A stretch of 64,000 bases of DNA. Source: Moringa oleifera (taxonomy: Eukaryota; Streptophyta; Magnoliopsida; Brassicales; Moringaceae). Shown piece by piece: positions 12,806 to 25,911 of the stretch; position 1 is the stretch's first letter; each line of letters opens with the position of its first letter. Where the stretch lies: positions 873,001 through 937,000 of the forward strand of contig JAJFZO010000575.1 in NCBI GenBank assembly GCA_021397835.1. The letters run 5' to 3'. Made by a program: the position numbers and the translations under genes. The notes beneath the pieces are model-generated. The model was not told where the DNA came from. It did no database searches and saw only the letters and a list, made by a program, of their open reading frames with translations.

Positions 12806-13257
12806 AGGAATAACTAAGATATCCAAATGGAGAATCCAACTAGCAGATAGGGACCCATCCTCATCAAGAGCGTGAAGTTAACTACCAAGAAAACTTGCAA
12901 CAATAAACATTTTAATTGAGCATAATTAAACTAAATCCAACAACTTGGGCACAATTTCATAACAGCATGTAAAAATACATTCAACTGACAATCAAAGTTT
13001 TAAAGATCTGGGGAAGCTACCATTATAAGCCAAGTATGGATTACAAACAAAGAGAATGAGAATAGAACAGCAAAACTGACATAATCACATACTTCTCTTG
13101 CACACTTAGTACTACAATCTGTATCAACGACTTTTCCATACCTTTTATTCACAACACTGAATACTAGAAGCCATACAGTTGAATGTATCATAACAAAGAG
13201 GTGCTAAACTGAAACTGAAGTAAAGCAATACCTTTTCTTTTCTTTTCTTTTCTCTTT

Positions 13258-13267
<10 letters not shown>

Positions 13268-13297
<30 letters not shown>
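13268..13297. repeat. Poly-G tract (30 G) after a T tract
   Basis: Thirty uninterrupted G follow a T run and TTTTC repeats. This is the longest of three G tracts within about 730 bp. Confidence 0.9.
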
Positions 13298-13298
<1 letters not shown>

Positions 13299-13495
13299 GG
13301 GGATAAGAAAGAAGACCCACGAAAGCTTATCTATTCATTCAACTCCGATAAGTATTCATCTTACAGCAAAAAGAAATGGACTTGAATCAAACTAGTCCAT
13401 CATCTTCACCATTTCCCAATCATATCCATTCTTCATTCAAAATGCGGCACCACAACCCCCCACCCCAACCAAAGAAAAAGAAAACGGATTTTACC

Positions 13496-14179
13496 CTACT
13501 TTTTCTTCTTCCTCAATATATAGACATCAGCCTCTTCATAGGCGTAGTCAGGATGCAAATCCCCATGAGGAACCTTCTCGATCACGAAAACACTCTCGCA
13601 AAGTTCCCAAAACAGCTTATCGGCCTCGGGCGACCTCAACTGGTAACCCAGCAGCACGGCACCATCATCCGCCACAAGCGCTTCCATGGCCCCTATCAGC
13701 TGCCCAACGGATTCCTCGATGTAAACCACGTCGGCAGCGATCACGAGATCGAATGGCGGATTCAACGCCTTGATCTGGTCCAGGTTGTTCCAGTACAAAA
13801 CAGAAGTCTTTAAGGTTTTTCCCAGCGCCCGCTTGTTGCGCTTGAGGTTGTGCTTCAGTGCGGGCATGACCGGAGCGACATCAGTCAGAACAATCTCGGT
13901 CAGGCCCAGGACGTAAAACGCCATGCCGGCGGCTCCACATCCTGCACCGAGCTCCACGGCTCGGCTGCTGCGCCCAGCGCGGAAGTCGAGGAGTTGAGAG
14001 TAGGGATTTTCTGGGGTCGGGGTTGAGGTGGGTGGAGCCCAGCGCTCCGCGAACTTAGCGAGGACAAGGGAGCAGGGCCAAACGGAGGTGCCCACGTGGA
14101 AGGAGCCATTGTCTTGCTGTATAGAGAGGTGCGCACTGCGAACCGACAGCTCTATCACCGGTGAGTCTGTGAACTTCAT
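13496..14179 (-). CDS. METTL21-like protein methyltransferase (Methyltransf_16 family)
   Basis: This is an intronless 227-residue frame on the minus strand. The SAM-binding glycine-rich motif VELGAGCGAAG lies at about residues 74-84. It is followed by the acidic LTDVAP strand end and by FDLVIAADVVY, where the DVVY motif is typical of METTL21-class lysine methyltransferases. An upstream W (SVWPCSLVLAKF) matches the usual GxxVWxxxxxLA entry motif. The protein is probably a cytosolic or nuclear enzyme that methylates lysine on another protein; the substrate cannot be told from sequence. The coding stretch is distinctly GC-richer than its flanks. The promoter region (about 14280-14360) has several GGGCC/GCCCA motifs of the site II type. 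The ATG at 14179 is the first in the frame. The tail ends in a run of lysines (RKKKK). Confidence 0.88.
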   Translation of the reverse strand: MKFTDSPVIELSVRSAHLSIQQDNGSFHVGTSVWPCSLVLAKFAERWAPPTSTPTPENPYSQLLDFRAGRSSRAVELGAGCGAAGMAFYVLGLTEIVLTDVAPVMPALKHNLKRNKRALGKTLKTSVLYWNNLDQIKALNPPFDLVIAADVVYIEESVGQLIGAMEALVADDGAVLLGYQLRSPEADKLFWELCESVFVIEKVPHGDLHPDYAYEEADVYILRKKKK

Positions 14180-17126
14180 TCCTCTCCTCTTTTGCCTCTC
14201 CTTCTCCGGCCTCTGCTGTGCGTTGCGTGATTATTTTCGGTTGATGGGTTGAATGAGTGCCGTTGGGGGATTTCTATCTTGGTTTGGGCCAAATAATTAT
14301 GGATCATTTTATGGGTCGGATTGGGCTGTGCTTAATACTTAATCTTAGCCCAAATAGTGGGTGAACTTCAATCGTAAAAACGGATAATTTGTGCGTCGGG
14401 TGGAGTAGCAAAAATCCTAACCCGAATCCACATTTAGCCCTAATTTATGGGTTTCACTTTATTCTTTGCCTTTCATGGATATACGTCCATCCATTTAAAT
14501 TAAGACCTTTAATCTGAACTTTTTTAAATTTTTTAATAAAAATATAAAATAATATTTTACAATTTATTATAAAATAAAAGCCTCATAAAACCAAAGAAAC
14601 CTTAATATTTACCTTACATTACCCATCAAACTTTTATATTTAAAAAGCGATAAATCAAAAACTAATTTATTAATTTAGTTTAAATTAAATTTTAACTCAA
14701 ATGATTATAAAAATTAAAATTATTTTTATTATTAAAATACTTAAAAATAATTTAAATAAAATTTTCACTCAATTTCAAGTTTATTACCCAATTTTAAAAA
14801 ATTATATTTTCAATACTTAAAAAATTTTGAAACTTTTTGTGGTGGTACTTTAAAAATATTTTTTTATATTTTTAAAAAAAATTAAATCAAAATTTATTAT
14901 ATAAAAATTTAAATTTAAATATTTTTAATTTTTAAATTTTTAAATAATATTATATTTAAACCAAATTGATAAATCATGATTCGTTTTTTCAGTTTGATTG
15001 GTAAACATAAATAAATATCAAGTCTGCATAATTTTTTCACCTCTTATTATATTAAAATAAAAAAATTAATTATTTATTTTATTGAATTATTATATATTGT
15101 CACACATTAATGGATGATCTCGATCCGATTGAATTAAAAAAATTTTTTATTAGCTTTTCTTTGAAAAAGTCTTCATCTTTTCCATTGGGTTCAACTTGCA
15201 TGGTAAGGCAATGAGCATTGACCATCCTATACAATGAAAAGTAAAATTATTTTTTCTTTTCCTTTTCCTTTACTATTTCAGTTTTCTATAGAAAGTGATA
15301 AAATAAGTAGCACAACTATAGGGCTTGCTTTTCCTCAATGCACGAGATTCAAATATGACATTTCTATTTTTAGTCATCATTCAACCTTACCACCTAAGTA
15401 AAGGCCAAACCCTAATTAATTTTCTAAACCAAATTAGTGGGCTTGATCCGATCTTTAGGAATTCGATCTAATTCCTCATCATTTTATGCAACATTTCTAA
15501 ATAAGGAATAAATTAGTTTCCAAAATGTTTCGTTATTACCTTGGTATTTACTTAATTTTCATAGGCTATAGTATCTCTGAAGTATATTAAATTTATAGAA
15601 AGCATTAGTGTCTGGTCCCAAAATACTTAAGTTTATTTAGAATTTCGATTGTATATAATATTGATAAGCTATAAGGATCAAATTCATGTAAGTAGGGAAA
15701 TATGAAATATTTTAGAATTTCTTGAAGATTAATGCATGAGCTAGCTAGTTTGGTGAAATCTATACATATAGGGCGGGCCATCAAATAATGTGAAGAAAAA
15801 GCTATACAGTATTGGTCAAAATGAGGTCATTATATAGCCATATATCATGCAAACAAATATAGAAAATGTGGAGCCACACCCATATGAACCAAATTCATAA
15901 TTGAGGAGAGATGGGGTCAGTTGTTGAATCCTTGCAGAGCATATCATCAACATTCTGTCGAAACAAGTGAGTCAATGAAATGAACTGATCATCTTATCCG
16001 TTGTCTTCTGGCACCCCCTAGAAAGGCAAAACTATGCATATATTCTTCATGGCAATCATTTTTTTTTTCTTTTTTTTTTTGGCCCTTGACATGAGCCCTA
16101 TACTGTGTCAAAAGCTAAGATTTGAAGCTTGATTTGGCTCTATGTATGGATCCAATTTTTTGCTTCTTACTTCTTGCACATTAAGCAGTCTCGGCCTTTC
16201 GTGATTCGGAGGCAAGAAGTGACGCTTAATCAACAGCAATGAATTGATGATGAAGAGGATATGGAGCAAGAATAATGTTTCTTTTTCTCTTTTACACTTT
16301 CTTCTTTTCCTTTTCATCCTTAATTTTTGTTTTTTCCTTTTTGATGTCGGCTACTATCTCATATGCCTTAAGGTCAAGAACCCTGCTTGTGATATAACTT
16401 GTTCAATCCATGAGCAGCATATACTTGATGAGACGATGTGGTCTTCTCCACGAAAATCAAAAAATGCTCTTCATGAGAATGCTGCAGTGATGAATACAAA
16501 TCAGCACAGTTCAAATTAGGACGGATATCAAAATAAACACAAATTAATATAATGTAACATTATATTTCTGTGATTTTTACATATGTAAGAGGCAAGATTG
16601 AAGGATCGATGCGAAATTAGGGTACATTAATCAGTTTATGTTAGGCATGCAATTAATGGGTTAACGCCTATTTGTCAATGGAAATAAGAAGAGCTGTATT
16701 AATTTAGGACTGGAAATTGATAGTCTTTTAATTCTGGTTTGATGACAAGACAACAACAACAACAGAGATGAAACAAGGCAATAATGGAGCTGAAAAGGGA
16801 GTCTTTGCTTTGCTCCCACTACTCCACCCCCTTTTATAAAAAAATAAAGCCACCATTTTTAAAGGGATCAGCTTTTAGGGTTCAACAGAATATGCATGGA
16901 TCTCCTTCTTCAACTGTTCCTTAGTTTTTCTAAGCTTTCAGTCCCCATCAAGCTAGCACTCAATGACACCTTTTCCTTCCTGCAAAGTTTGCAAATACTA
17001 AATTCTCTTCTCTCTCTCTCTTTCTTTCCCTCTCTCCATCTTCATCCGGCTAGTTCACTTTATTATCATCATCAACTTTGCTTTCCTTTGAGAAACTACG
17101 CAATCCATGCAAGTTACCACATGATT
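14180..17126. other. Intergenic, very AT-rich, no gene seen
   Basis: The left end is the methyltransferase promoter. About 14500-15110 is extremely A/T rich with long runs of A and T and almost no G or C. The rest is ordinary intergenic DNA. A 91-codon frame at 16244-16519 (+) is rich in Phe and Leu with no signature, and I do not call it. Confidence 0.55.
14500..15110. repeat. AT-rich low-complexity block
   Basis: About 600 bp consist almost only of A and T in short irregular runs. Similar blocks occur at 31900-32410, 45180-45640 and 53640-54440. It may be a decayed transposon or simply low-complexity spacer; no terminal repeats were seen. Confidence 0.6.
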
Positions 17127-19320
17127 TCACATCCATCCATTGATCGATGATGGATGGCAGATCTCTTGCACGCCAACCCCCAAGAAGTCTCTGGTTTGTC
17201 CTCCTGCGCTATCTTCATTCTGCGTGTGTCGGCGTTTTGCAGGGTATATTTGCAACTGGTTCAATGTGGAAATATCGTTTCTTGAGTTCTCTGCATCACT
17301 TCCAAGATTAGCTGCTGTTGGGTTAGAGACATAAAATCCACAGTACTTGTTACCATCTTGAACTTGACTGCCGTTATGGCACTTTAACCCAAAACTCCCG
17401 AGGAACGATCGGTCAGTCGAAGTTGCACCGATCTGAGCAGCTTTCTGCAACAAAGCTGTGGCAGACATGTTAGCCGAAGGTGTCTGAGGGGACTGGTGTT
17501 GCGTGCTATACAAGGAAGGAACATTTGCAAGTTGAGTTCCTCCTTCGTTAACACTGCTTAATGGAAGTGAAGTAGTACTGCTTGTCATCTCTTCCGCAGT
17601 ACTTGCTGCAGGAAGCTTGTTACTTCCAAAAACCCAACTCAGTTGGTAATCAGACGGTGGAGGATTCGAGCATGAAACAAGGGGATCACCAAATCCTGCA
17701 TTGATCACTGCTCCAATCTGCTGAATCTCCTGGAGATTACTGCTAATTGTTTCATGGCCTTGAGATGTTTGACCCATCCACAAGGAGAGTCCACGTCTGG
17801 TCTGATTCATGGCATCATCGTTGGCTGAGATTGGCTTGAAAATAGAAGAGAAATGCTGGGCCATACCAGGCCCCAGGGGTGTTCCCATGAGATGATAACT
17901 AATGTTACCTGTGGCTAAGTTGTTTAAGTGAGATGCTGCATTTACTCTCGCTGTTTCTTCAGCCAAGGCATCACAGAAAGCCCTGTGGGTGATGAAACTA
18001 TCTCGCCTGCTCAAACAAAACCCACCAAAAACATGTCATCAGCATCAAAAATTTAGATTAAAAGGGTATATATTTCAACTTAATTTGCAGATTAGAAAGT
18101 CAAACTAAAATGGCTTGACTTTGTTAATTATAAGCACGAAGAACACGGTCTAGTGCTATAGCTAGTGTTGAACTTCTGTTCCGAAGCAAGGTAAGGCTAA
18201 AATACTAATAAATTCCAAGATAAAGAAAGACCTTATCCTAAGAAGAGAGGTAGCATATGCCATTCTAACAATACATATGCTTAGGCCTTTGTCTGTACTA
18301 AGAACTTTTGCTTTATAGAGAGAGAGAGAGAGAGAGGACGGTGGTGTTGTATAGCCTGTCCAAGCAGACAAAGATATCGCAACCACAAGGATCGCTTTCA
18401 TGACTCTTCTTTATCCCTTGGTTTCTTCTTTGAGTTGATTGATTACTGCTGTTGCATGAATTAAAGTCATGGCTCTATCGTCCCTAGCTTGCAAAGACAA
18501 AGCCATCACAACCAGAAAAATCACTTTCACCACCTTAATTTCCTCCTAGAAAGTGCTATAGCTATAGTGTTCATGAAGAAAAAAATCTACGGAGATTCAA
18601 AAGAGAAAACGAGCGGTTATTAATTCTATGTACCTTGAAAATAGGGTACCACAGTCGCATTTGTACTCTCTAGTGCCACAGGTCTTGGAGTGTGCTTTCC
18701 AGTCTGATTGCACAGCGTATCGCTTCGAGCACTTTTCGCACTTCCACTTCTTCTCGCCGTGCTTCCTACAAAAGTGCTTCTTTATGCCGGTGAGGTCTCC
18801 GAGAGCCCTCGAAGGGTGGTGATGCACGCAGGTCTTTTCTGGGCACACGTACACACGCTTTCGTGCCTCTTTAGAAGTCCTCTGCTTGAGCTTCCATGGA
18901 AGGTTATGGCCTCGCCTATGAAGTTGCAGGTTCTGATCTCTCTGAAAACCCTTCCCACATATTTCACACAAGAATCTGTTGGTTGCCATGAGAGTCTTGG
19001 GTGATAAAGCTATGACTTCAGCTTCAGGATCTGTCGAAAAGAAAGAAAGAAAAAAAAAGAAAAAAAAAGTAAACTCATCTTTCTCATCGGATAAAGTTTT
19101 AATTTATCAACACGAAGAATAACTTTGAATATACCCATGATCTTGAAATACAGAGATACATAGAAGAAAGTAAAGCTATCTGTTTGAAGACGAAGAAGAA
19201 CAGAAGCTTGCCTGGAGTTCCTGGGAGGTTTCTCTTCTTCTTAGCAGCAGGAGGAGGATTGGATCCATCAAGGACTGGGTTTTGGACAAAACCATTAGAG
19301 ATTGCCTCTTCTGCTGCCAT
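17127..19320 (-). CDS. INDETERMINATE DOMAIN (IDD) C2H2 zinc-finger transcription factor
   Basis: Three exons join in frame: 19320-19212, 19030-18634 and 18006-17127, giving 461 residues. The N-terminus MAAEEAISNGFVQNPV and a basic nuclear signal (AAKKKRNLPGTP) lead into the ID domain. Finger 1 is FLCEICGKGFQRDQNLQLHR. Finger 2 follows (VYVCPEKTCVHHHPSRALGD), then the CCHC fingers (KWKCEKCSKRYAVQSD and YKCDCGTLFSRRDSFITHR). The C-terminus carries the IDD motifs MSATALLQKAAQIG and TRDFLGVG. IDD proteins are nuclear, bind DNA and partner with DELLA, SCR or SHR GRAS proteins; the N-terminus resembles the GAF1/IDD4-6 group. Intron 1 uses a GC donor (CCAG/GCAAGC), which the reading frame requires. 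The start is the first ATG; the TTG-led upstream extension is not needed. Confidence 0.93.
18317..18336. repeat. GA microsatellite in IDD intron 2
   Basis: A run of ten AG units inside the second intron of the IDD gene. Confidence 0.8.
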
Positions 19321-21408
19321 ACCTCGATCTGTAGAATCTGTCAAGCTTTTGTCTTCTCACTGGACCTCACAATCTATAAGAAACCCTCAGACAAACAAGC
19401 CAATATATGTCAAATAGATTTCTAATTAAGAGAAGACACAAGAGAAAACAGGCGGTTCTTCCTCATGGGTCTTATCGCTATCAACATAAGTTGATATATG
19501 CAAAAGAATGGATCTCTTCCACACCGCCCCCCCCCCACCCCTCCCTTCTTTCTCTCTGTAAATGTTCAACATAATTAATAATTACCTGCTTTTTAGATTT
19601 AATAAAATAGTAATAACATTTCTTTCTTTCTTTCTTTCTTTCCTTTTCCTGGAGAGAGGGGGTGAAAAGTTAAAGTTGAGCCACAGAGATAGAAATAGAG
19701 AGAGGAAGAGGAGAGTTGAATTAATATTATGTATAGGGACAGAGAGAGAAGGCATAGGTGCATGATGACACATATGATGAGGTCGGAAGAAAGCTGGTCT
19801 TCAATCTTTTACCATTTGGAATGATTATCCCATTATTTGTTTGCTTTTTGATTTCCCCTTGTTTAATTACTTTCATTAACATAAACTAATGGATCTACTT
19901 CAACCAAGCTTTGTCCATATTACCCTATAAAATTGTACTAAAATCCATCTATTACCTCCTAATTAAATAAAAGTACTCTCTTTCCTGTTTTCAATTTTAA
20001 TTTTGGTTTAGGAAAAGCTAGCAATTAAGTTCATGGCAAATCAACGCACAGTGAAACGAACATTAATTTATACAATTCTTGATTATTTACATTCTGTGAA
20101 ATAAATTATAATTGTTTTGTTAATCTGATTTTTGTTAAAGGATGGTGTTTGTTTCTGAAATGATGTTTGAGCAAGAGCTATGTTAGGTGTCCACACATAC
20201 TGTACGGTCCGCTAGTGGAGAAGGGAGCTTTTCCACAAACACAAAATGGATTAAACTCTTAAGTCAAGAAATGAATTGTTTTTGTCAAAAAAGTGTTAAA
20301 ACACAAGAACATGCTTAAATGGGTGTGATTGGCTAGTGATTCTCTACTTTTTCTCCTCATTTTCCTTGAAAGTGAAAGTTTCTCTCAGTACTCTTGCTTT
20401 TCTATACTAGTCAAAGTGAAACTCCAAGAGACATTAATTTTCCCGAGAAAATTGAATTGCATGGTGATCTCATGGGTACCCAGATAGTTCATTCATTCAT
20501 TCCTTGATTGAATGTCTCAATCAATGTTATTTTTGTCTTCCAGTAATTAAATCAAACGGTTGGTGTGCGATCACTTGGTAGTCTCACAAAATCTCTGCCA
20601 TGCACGAGCCCAACTGTCAAAGGAAAGTAACTCCAAAGGAAACGACGAAACAAACATGTAAAAGGGAATAATCGTCCGGATGACAGTGTGACCATCTAGC
20701 CTAGCTCTCACATTCATTAGATTTGTTGCCCACTTGCCCCTTTTCTTTATGAAACCCTAATTTCACTTAATCACACAAAAACTTACAGCAAATTATTCTG
20801 AAATTTCAGAATTTCTTCAAATTGGTATACCAAGAAAGTTTGGTCTGGTTGGTTGGTCACTTCTTGAATGGTAGATAGATATCATCAACTTTATGCTTTT
20901 CCTCCAGCTCCCCTTTTCACTTTCTTCTCTCTTTTCATGGAATGTGCAGAGTTTTGCTTGCCATCTTAATTTCCCCCCAGTCATGAAAACCAACCAGAAA
21001 ATTAAGTAAAGGATAATAGTGTATTTAGGGTTTTGCTGGGTTTTGAATTTTCTTATTGATAATAGTGTATTTAGGGTTCCTGGGTTTTAAATTTTCAGAT
21101 AAGATGCTGGGTTCGTTTGAATGAATCGAAAACCTGGGGCAGAAGCAATTCATTAGGTTAAAAGACAGAGAGCTGACAAAGGCAGTGAATTTTTAGAAAT
21201 GCGAGCGAGGCGTCTGGTTGTGGGCTGACTTTTCCTGGTAACCCTTAATCATAATCTAATCATGTTTTTGCTTTCTAGGTTTGTTTAGTGTTTCACGTTT
21301 GGAGTTTTGCTGTTGAACTGTGGCGGCACCAGAATATTCTCTCCTTCCCCAACTCAAAAGGCTTCAACTTTCAAGGCCTCATGAGATTCCTCTACACAAT
21401 TAAACACA

Positions 21409-21439
<31 letters not shown>
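21409..21439. repeat. CT/CA compound microsatellite
   Basis: A TC run changes directly into a CA run within intergenic DNA. Confidence 0.8.
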
Positions 21440-24400
21440 ATTTTGTTAATTAATGGATTAACTAATTAAGTAGAAGTAAATCTTAATATTAATGTGTGTA
21501 ACTCGGAAAAACCATAGGGAAAAGCAAAACGTTGTCACCAAGGGCATGTTTGTTTCTCTCTGCTTGTCTTCTCCTGCTTTGAAAACTAAGAAGAAGAACT
21601 GCTGCCTAGCTAGCTTGCTCTTTTTCAATTCAGACAAAGACCTTCAAGTATTTCCAAATTCCTATGTAACATGTAAAAACTAGGGCTGCCTCGACACAAC
21701 TTCCTCTTCAATCCATTATTCACGGTTCTTCTGTTGATTTCACGGATCAATCCTTAATTTATTCAATTCAAACCCGAGAAGTGGAATACCTGTCTTGTAT
21801 AGCATAATGTGCATGAACATCCAAGATTTCCGATATTCTTGTCTCGCCTTTATCTTGTATTATCATGGACCTCCATATCGTTGTCTCCCTATATTATCAA
21901 TTTTTGTATAAGTTTAATTAAGCTAAATAATAATTGCACGTTTGAGTTAATTACATTAATGTTTAATTAGGCACCATCGATCTGTTAAACGAGGGTTTTC
22001 TTTATTTTTAATTTTTGCTTTGATTTTTGGAGAGAACCCGAGAAGAAATATCCGAAAAAGGGAAGGCAGATTTGGATCTAGGAATCCATTACAGAACCAA
22101 GCCACATGCTTTGGTTTATCAAAAGTAGGAGAATATATGCCTTTTCATGGCAACCTCCGTTTTATTATCTCTCTTTTCGGCCTTACTTTTTTTATTATTT
22201 GCTATACACATGGCACAACCAAGAAGGCCTCCCCTTACACTTATGCTAACCTTTCTTACAAGCATTAAAAAGCAAAATGTAATGAATATTCTCTTGGATT
22301 TATGGTTCCATGCTTTATTTTATGATCGTTAATCATAATGCTTTAGGCTTAATTAATTTCGATATCAGTCTCGCGTTTCTCCACTTTATACATTAATTGT
22401 TCTACAAGTTTATTAATTTATCGTCCAAATTAATCATAACAAAAGCATAGACGTGTACTTGCAATGATGCCGGCCCTTCACTTAATTGGATTATGACCAT
22501 ATTTAGCCAAGGAATTTGATAACGCAATTTGGAATTGACAGATTTACATTATTGTGCCATAGAAACGTAAGTGTCGGGAGTTTTCACGATTTGGGATAGA
22601 ATTTTAGGGAGCGATCGAGATCTTTATAAATACCAAAAGAAAGCTGCTGATGCATGCATTATTTTGTACCGAAAAGAAGAACAAAGATTACTTAATTCAA
22701 TCTTAATAGTCATATGGCATGCGAAAGCAACACCGGTTGAGCACTAACAATATTTAATTAATGGTGATTTAAATCATATAGGTGTATGAATTAATTATTT
22801 CATACTTGTTTCTACAGGAGAAGGAGGAGCAATTATAGTTAATATCTTCAAGAATGAGTTGCCTTGACCCTTGAGTAACATGACTAGCTAGAAACGAGAA
22901 GTCGGTTTGGTATCATTAACAAAAACTATAAATCGAATTTTTTAGGATTCTTAAAATTGCACATTTTCTTGCATTTTTTAGAACCCTTGTTGCGTTTGTA
23001 TTAATTGGTAGGTTAAGAAGGACAAGTTTCGTATTTGAGAGAAAAACGACATTTTTTATCTCCCGTCTTCTACTCTTTTACCAAAGAATTAACAATATGG
23101 AACAAGACAAACGGTATTATGAACTCAACCTTCTTACAAGCAAAATCGTCATGGAGATTGTGATGACAAGACTAAAGTATGTACGTGTCACCTAGTGCAG
23201 GATAATGCATTCTTGTTTTTACCTTAGGCTGACCAAGTCATTGCCCTTTTTCTCCCTCACTGTACTCCCGTAGACTTAGGTCCAACCAAATTAAGAACAT
23301 TTGTCGCACCAAAATAATTTATAAAATTCTCGGCCGGGTGCCTATGTTCCCCTAATTAGATCATTTGGTTAATTATCATCTCATTAAGTTAAATTCGGTA
23401 AATACTTACACCCTATCTAGGGTAATTAATCAAGTAATCGACTAATTAATGAAGCCGCTTATTAGGACGAGGGAATAAGAGCAGCACTAGAAGCTCAATC
23501 AATGAAACGATAGTGTTGTCATGGCATGCTGTACAATTAACAAGATTGGAGATTCTCTTTTTGGCTTGGAAAGCAAAGCTAAAGCACCCACTCTATCTCC
23601 CTTTCTCATAAAGGTGAATCATTCATGCATAAGGGTTTACCCCATTATCCTTCTTAAGTCGAATAGCCATAGGTAGGGACCATGAGGTTCCTTATTCCGA
23701 GAGAAAGAGATGGAGCTAGAGCAAATAATGCCTAAACATATACCTTAATTAAACAAAGAATTAATTAAGCCTAGATCGAACATGCAAATTATTAATTAAG
23801 TAATTGGGTATGCGAAAACGATCGAATTGAAACAATATTAATTCACATCGCTATCAAATTGGTAGCACTAAGGTTCCACTAAGGAAAAAAGGAGTTTGTA
23901 GATGTTTCACGAGAAGATTTTTGTTGGCTATGTCCATCGTTAATCATTGAGCTCATTGGCATGTTTGATATAGGAGAAAGAGAAAAGACAAATAGCCGTT
24001 CAAAGTCTTCTTTGCTACCAAACATTCAAAATGAAATCCAATTTTCCACTTGGGTTTGCCACTACCATCCTTCAAAAGCGTTCATAATTGGGTAATAATT
24101 TGTGAAAAAAAGGCATCTTTGTTATCTACCATATTGCCTTGATTGAAGGTGGGTTTCCCATTTAAAAATCCGCACTAAGTTTGCTCCTCACGCCCACATC
24201 AACATGTTCATAACAATTTCTTCGTTAAGATATTCAATCATATATTAATTAACCTATTGCATGAATCCATCTTTGCAATTGTTTCATTCTTATCATGTGA
24301 CAAAGAAAATTAACATTTATGTTTCATTTTATTTGAATCGTTACTAATTGTAAATGTATTGGTTTAATAAAATGCGATGAATGTTTTGATTAAATTGAAT

Positions 24401-24645
24401 AATTTTAATAATCCAAAATATATGTAACATGCTCTATTAATTTGTTATAGATTGAATGCATGTATCTCATAGTCCTAATAATGTTAATATAGAGCCATCT
24501 TGAAAATACATAAGATTATCTTTTTTTTTAACTTCATTTCAAGAACAAACATAAACGAGCCATACTACATAGCCCATAGCTAAACGGGTCTAAATTTTGG
24601 ATCATGGGTTTAGAAGAAAAGCCGGGTAATTCAACAAAAGTTGGG

Positions 24646-24663
24646 TAGGCCCGGCCCATCATG
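24646..24663 (+). promoter_or_regulatory. Site II-like (GGCCC) elements upstream of 25912 gene
   Basis: Two GGCCC words lie close together (aggcccggcccat), about 230 bp before the inferred first splice donor of the gene that codes from 25912. Paired GGCCCA/TGGGCC words are TCP-type promoter elements in plants. The link to this gene is inferred from position. Confidence 0.4.
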
Positions 24664-25911
24664 TTATACAGCGAGATTGAGTAGCTTATTGCCAAAACGG
24701 TGAAGGAACCTGCGTCTCGATTAAATTTTTTTTTTAAATTGTGTATCTTTCCTCCCATCTACGAAAGGGAACTCTGTCTTCTTTTTATTCTGGATCGCGC
24801 TGGAGCTTCTTGTTTAATTTCAAATAAAACGCGCAATAGAACTTGCTAGTTGCATCGTTAACCAAAGAATCGAATCCCAAACCAGGTGCAATCCCTAATC
24901 TTCATATCGTTTTCTTTTCTTTTCTTTCTTTTTTTTTTGATTTGATTGAAGTTCGCTTTTCTTGTTTTGGTGCGTCTTGTGTAGTCATTGATGTTTCGGA
25001 GACATGGAATTTCTAGTGTCTTTGCGCCTTACTTTCTGTTTGATTCCCAAGAAAATCAGTAAAATTTAAAACGTAAATAAAATCCTGTTATTTAGTGCTC
25101 CAGTGAACCACAGCTTCACTGTTGAGTCTCATACTTATGTTTCGCTTTGTTTTACGCAGTCAAACCAAATATCTGAATTAAGTTTATCTTTCTATTTTGG
25201 TCTAAGACCTGGGAGTATGTGAAATGATATTCTGGGCATGGCTGCTTTTATGTGTCTGCAAATGTTTGAACACTATCTGATATAGAATATTGTCCTTTTT
25301 TCCTCTTCTTTTTCTGAAGAGCATGTTTTAGGTTTAATACTTTCTCTGGTTTAATTATTGTAGATGTTTTTTACTTGAATACTATTTTTGGTGAAAGATA
25401 AAGGGAAAATTAAGTTCTGATATTGTTTTATTGTGAGTAAATAGAAGTTTGTTTCATTTTTTTGTTTAAGTTGAATTCTTTTGCTGAAACAATAAATTGC
25501 TTTCTCATTTGCAACTGTTCCACAACTGTATCGTTTTCTCGATTTATCAAAATTAACAATAACAGAGAGGTTTAGTAGACATACTCAGTGATAATTTTTG
25601 CTCAATTGTACTTTGCTGTGGTCTTAGCATTGGCACATTGACAACCATGTCCATCTTTAATTGTATGTTTCAATTAGGCATTGTGTTGGTCTTAAGATTT
25701 AATCAATGGGTTGCCCTTTGAGGAGTTCAAATATTGTATTGCTTTTTCTTGAACAAGGGAAAGTTACTATTAGAAGTGCAGAAGTGTTTTTACTAGTTTT
25801 CCAGCCAATTTCTTTTGTCTTGATCATAATTGTCATTTCTTTACCTTTCACAGGTGGCAATTTAAAGTGCTTTTAGAAGTGTTCTGGAAGTTTCTAGATA
25901 TTTGTTTGTAA

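Larger units (their letters stand above)
11588..13495. other. Intergenic region with three long G tracts
   Basis: This lies between the converging HD-Zip (+) and methyltransferase (-) genes. No gene is recognised. Its striking content is three pure G runs (18, 18 and 30 bases), listed separately. Confidence 0.6.
19321..24780. other. Gene-poor intergenic region (~5.4 kb)
   Basis: The left end holds the leader and promoter of the IDD gene, with a CCCCCCCC run near 19526 and TTTC repeats near 19620. I found no coding exon with a family signature on either strand, no tRNA-like fold and no transposon ends. Frequent ttaatta words and a CT/CA microsatellite at 21409-21439 are the only notable content. 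Confidence 0.5.

Noticed and set aside
13376..13813. Plus-strand frame of 145 codons opposite the methyltransferase
   Set aside because: It is antisense to a clearly conserved coding region with SAM-binding motifs. The frame arises from GC-rich codon use.
16244..16519. 91-codon plus-strand frame
   Set aside because: It is Phe/Leu-rich from T-rich DNA, with no signature, no promoter cue and no splice partners.
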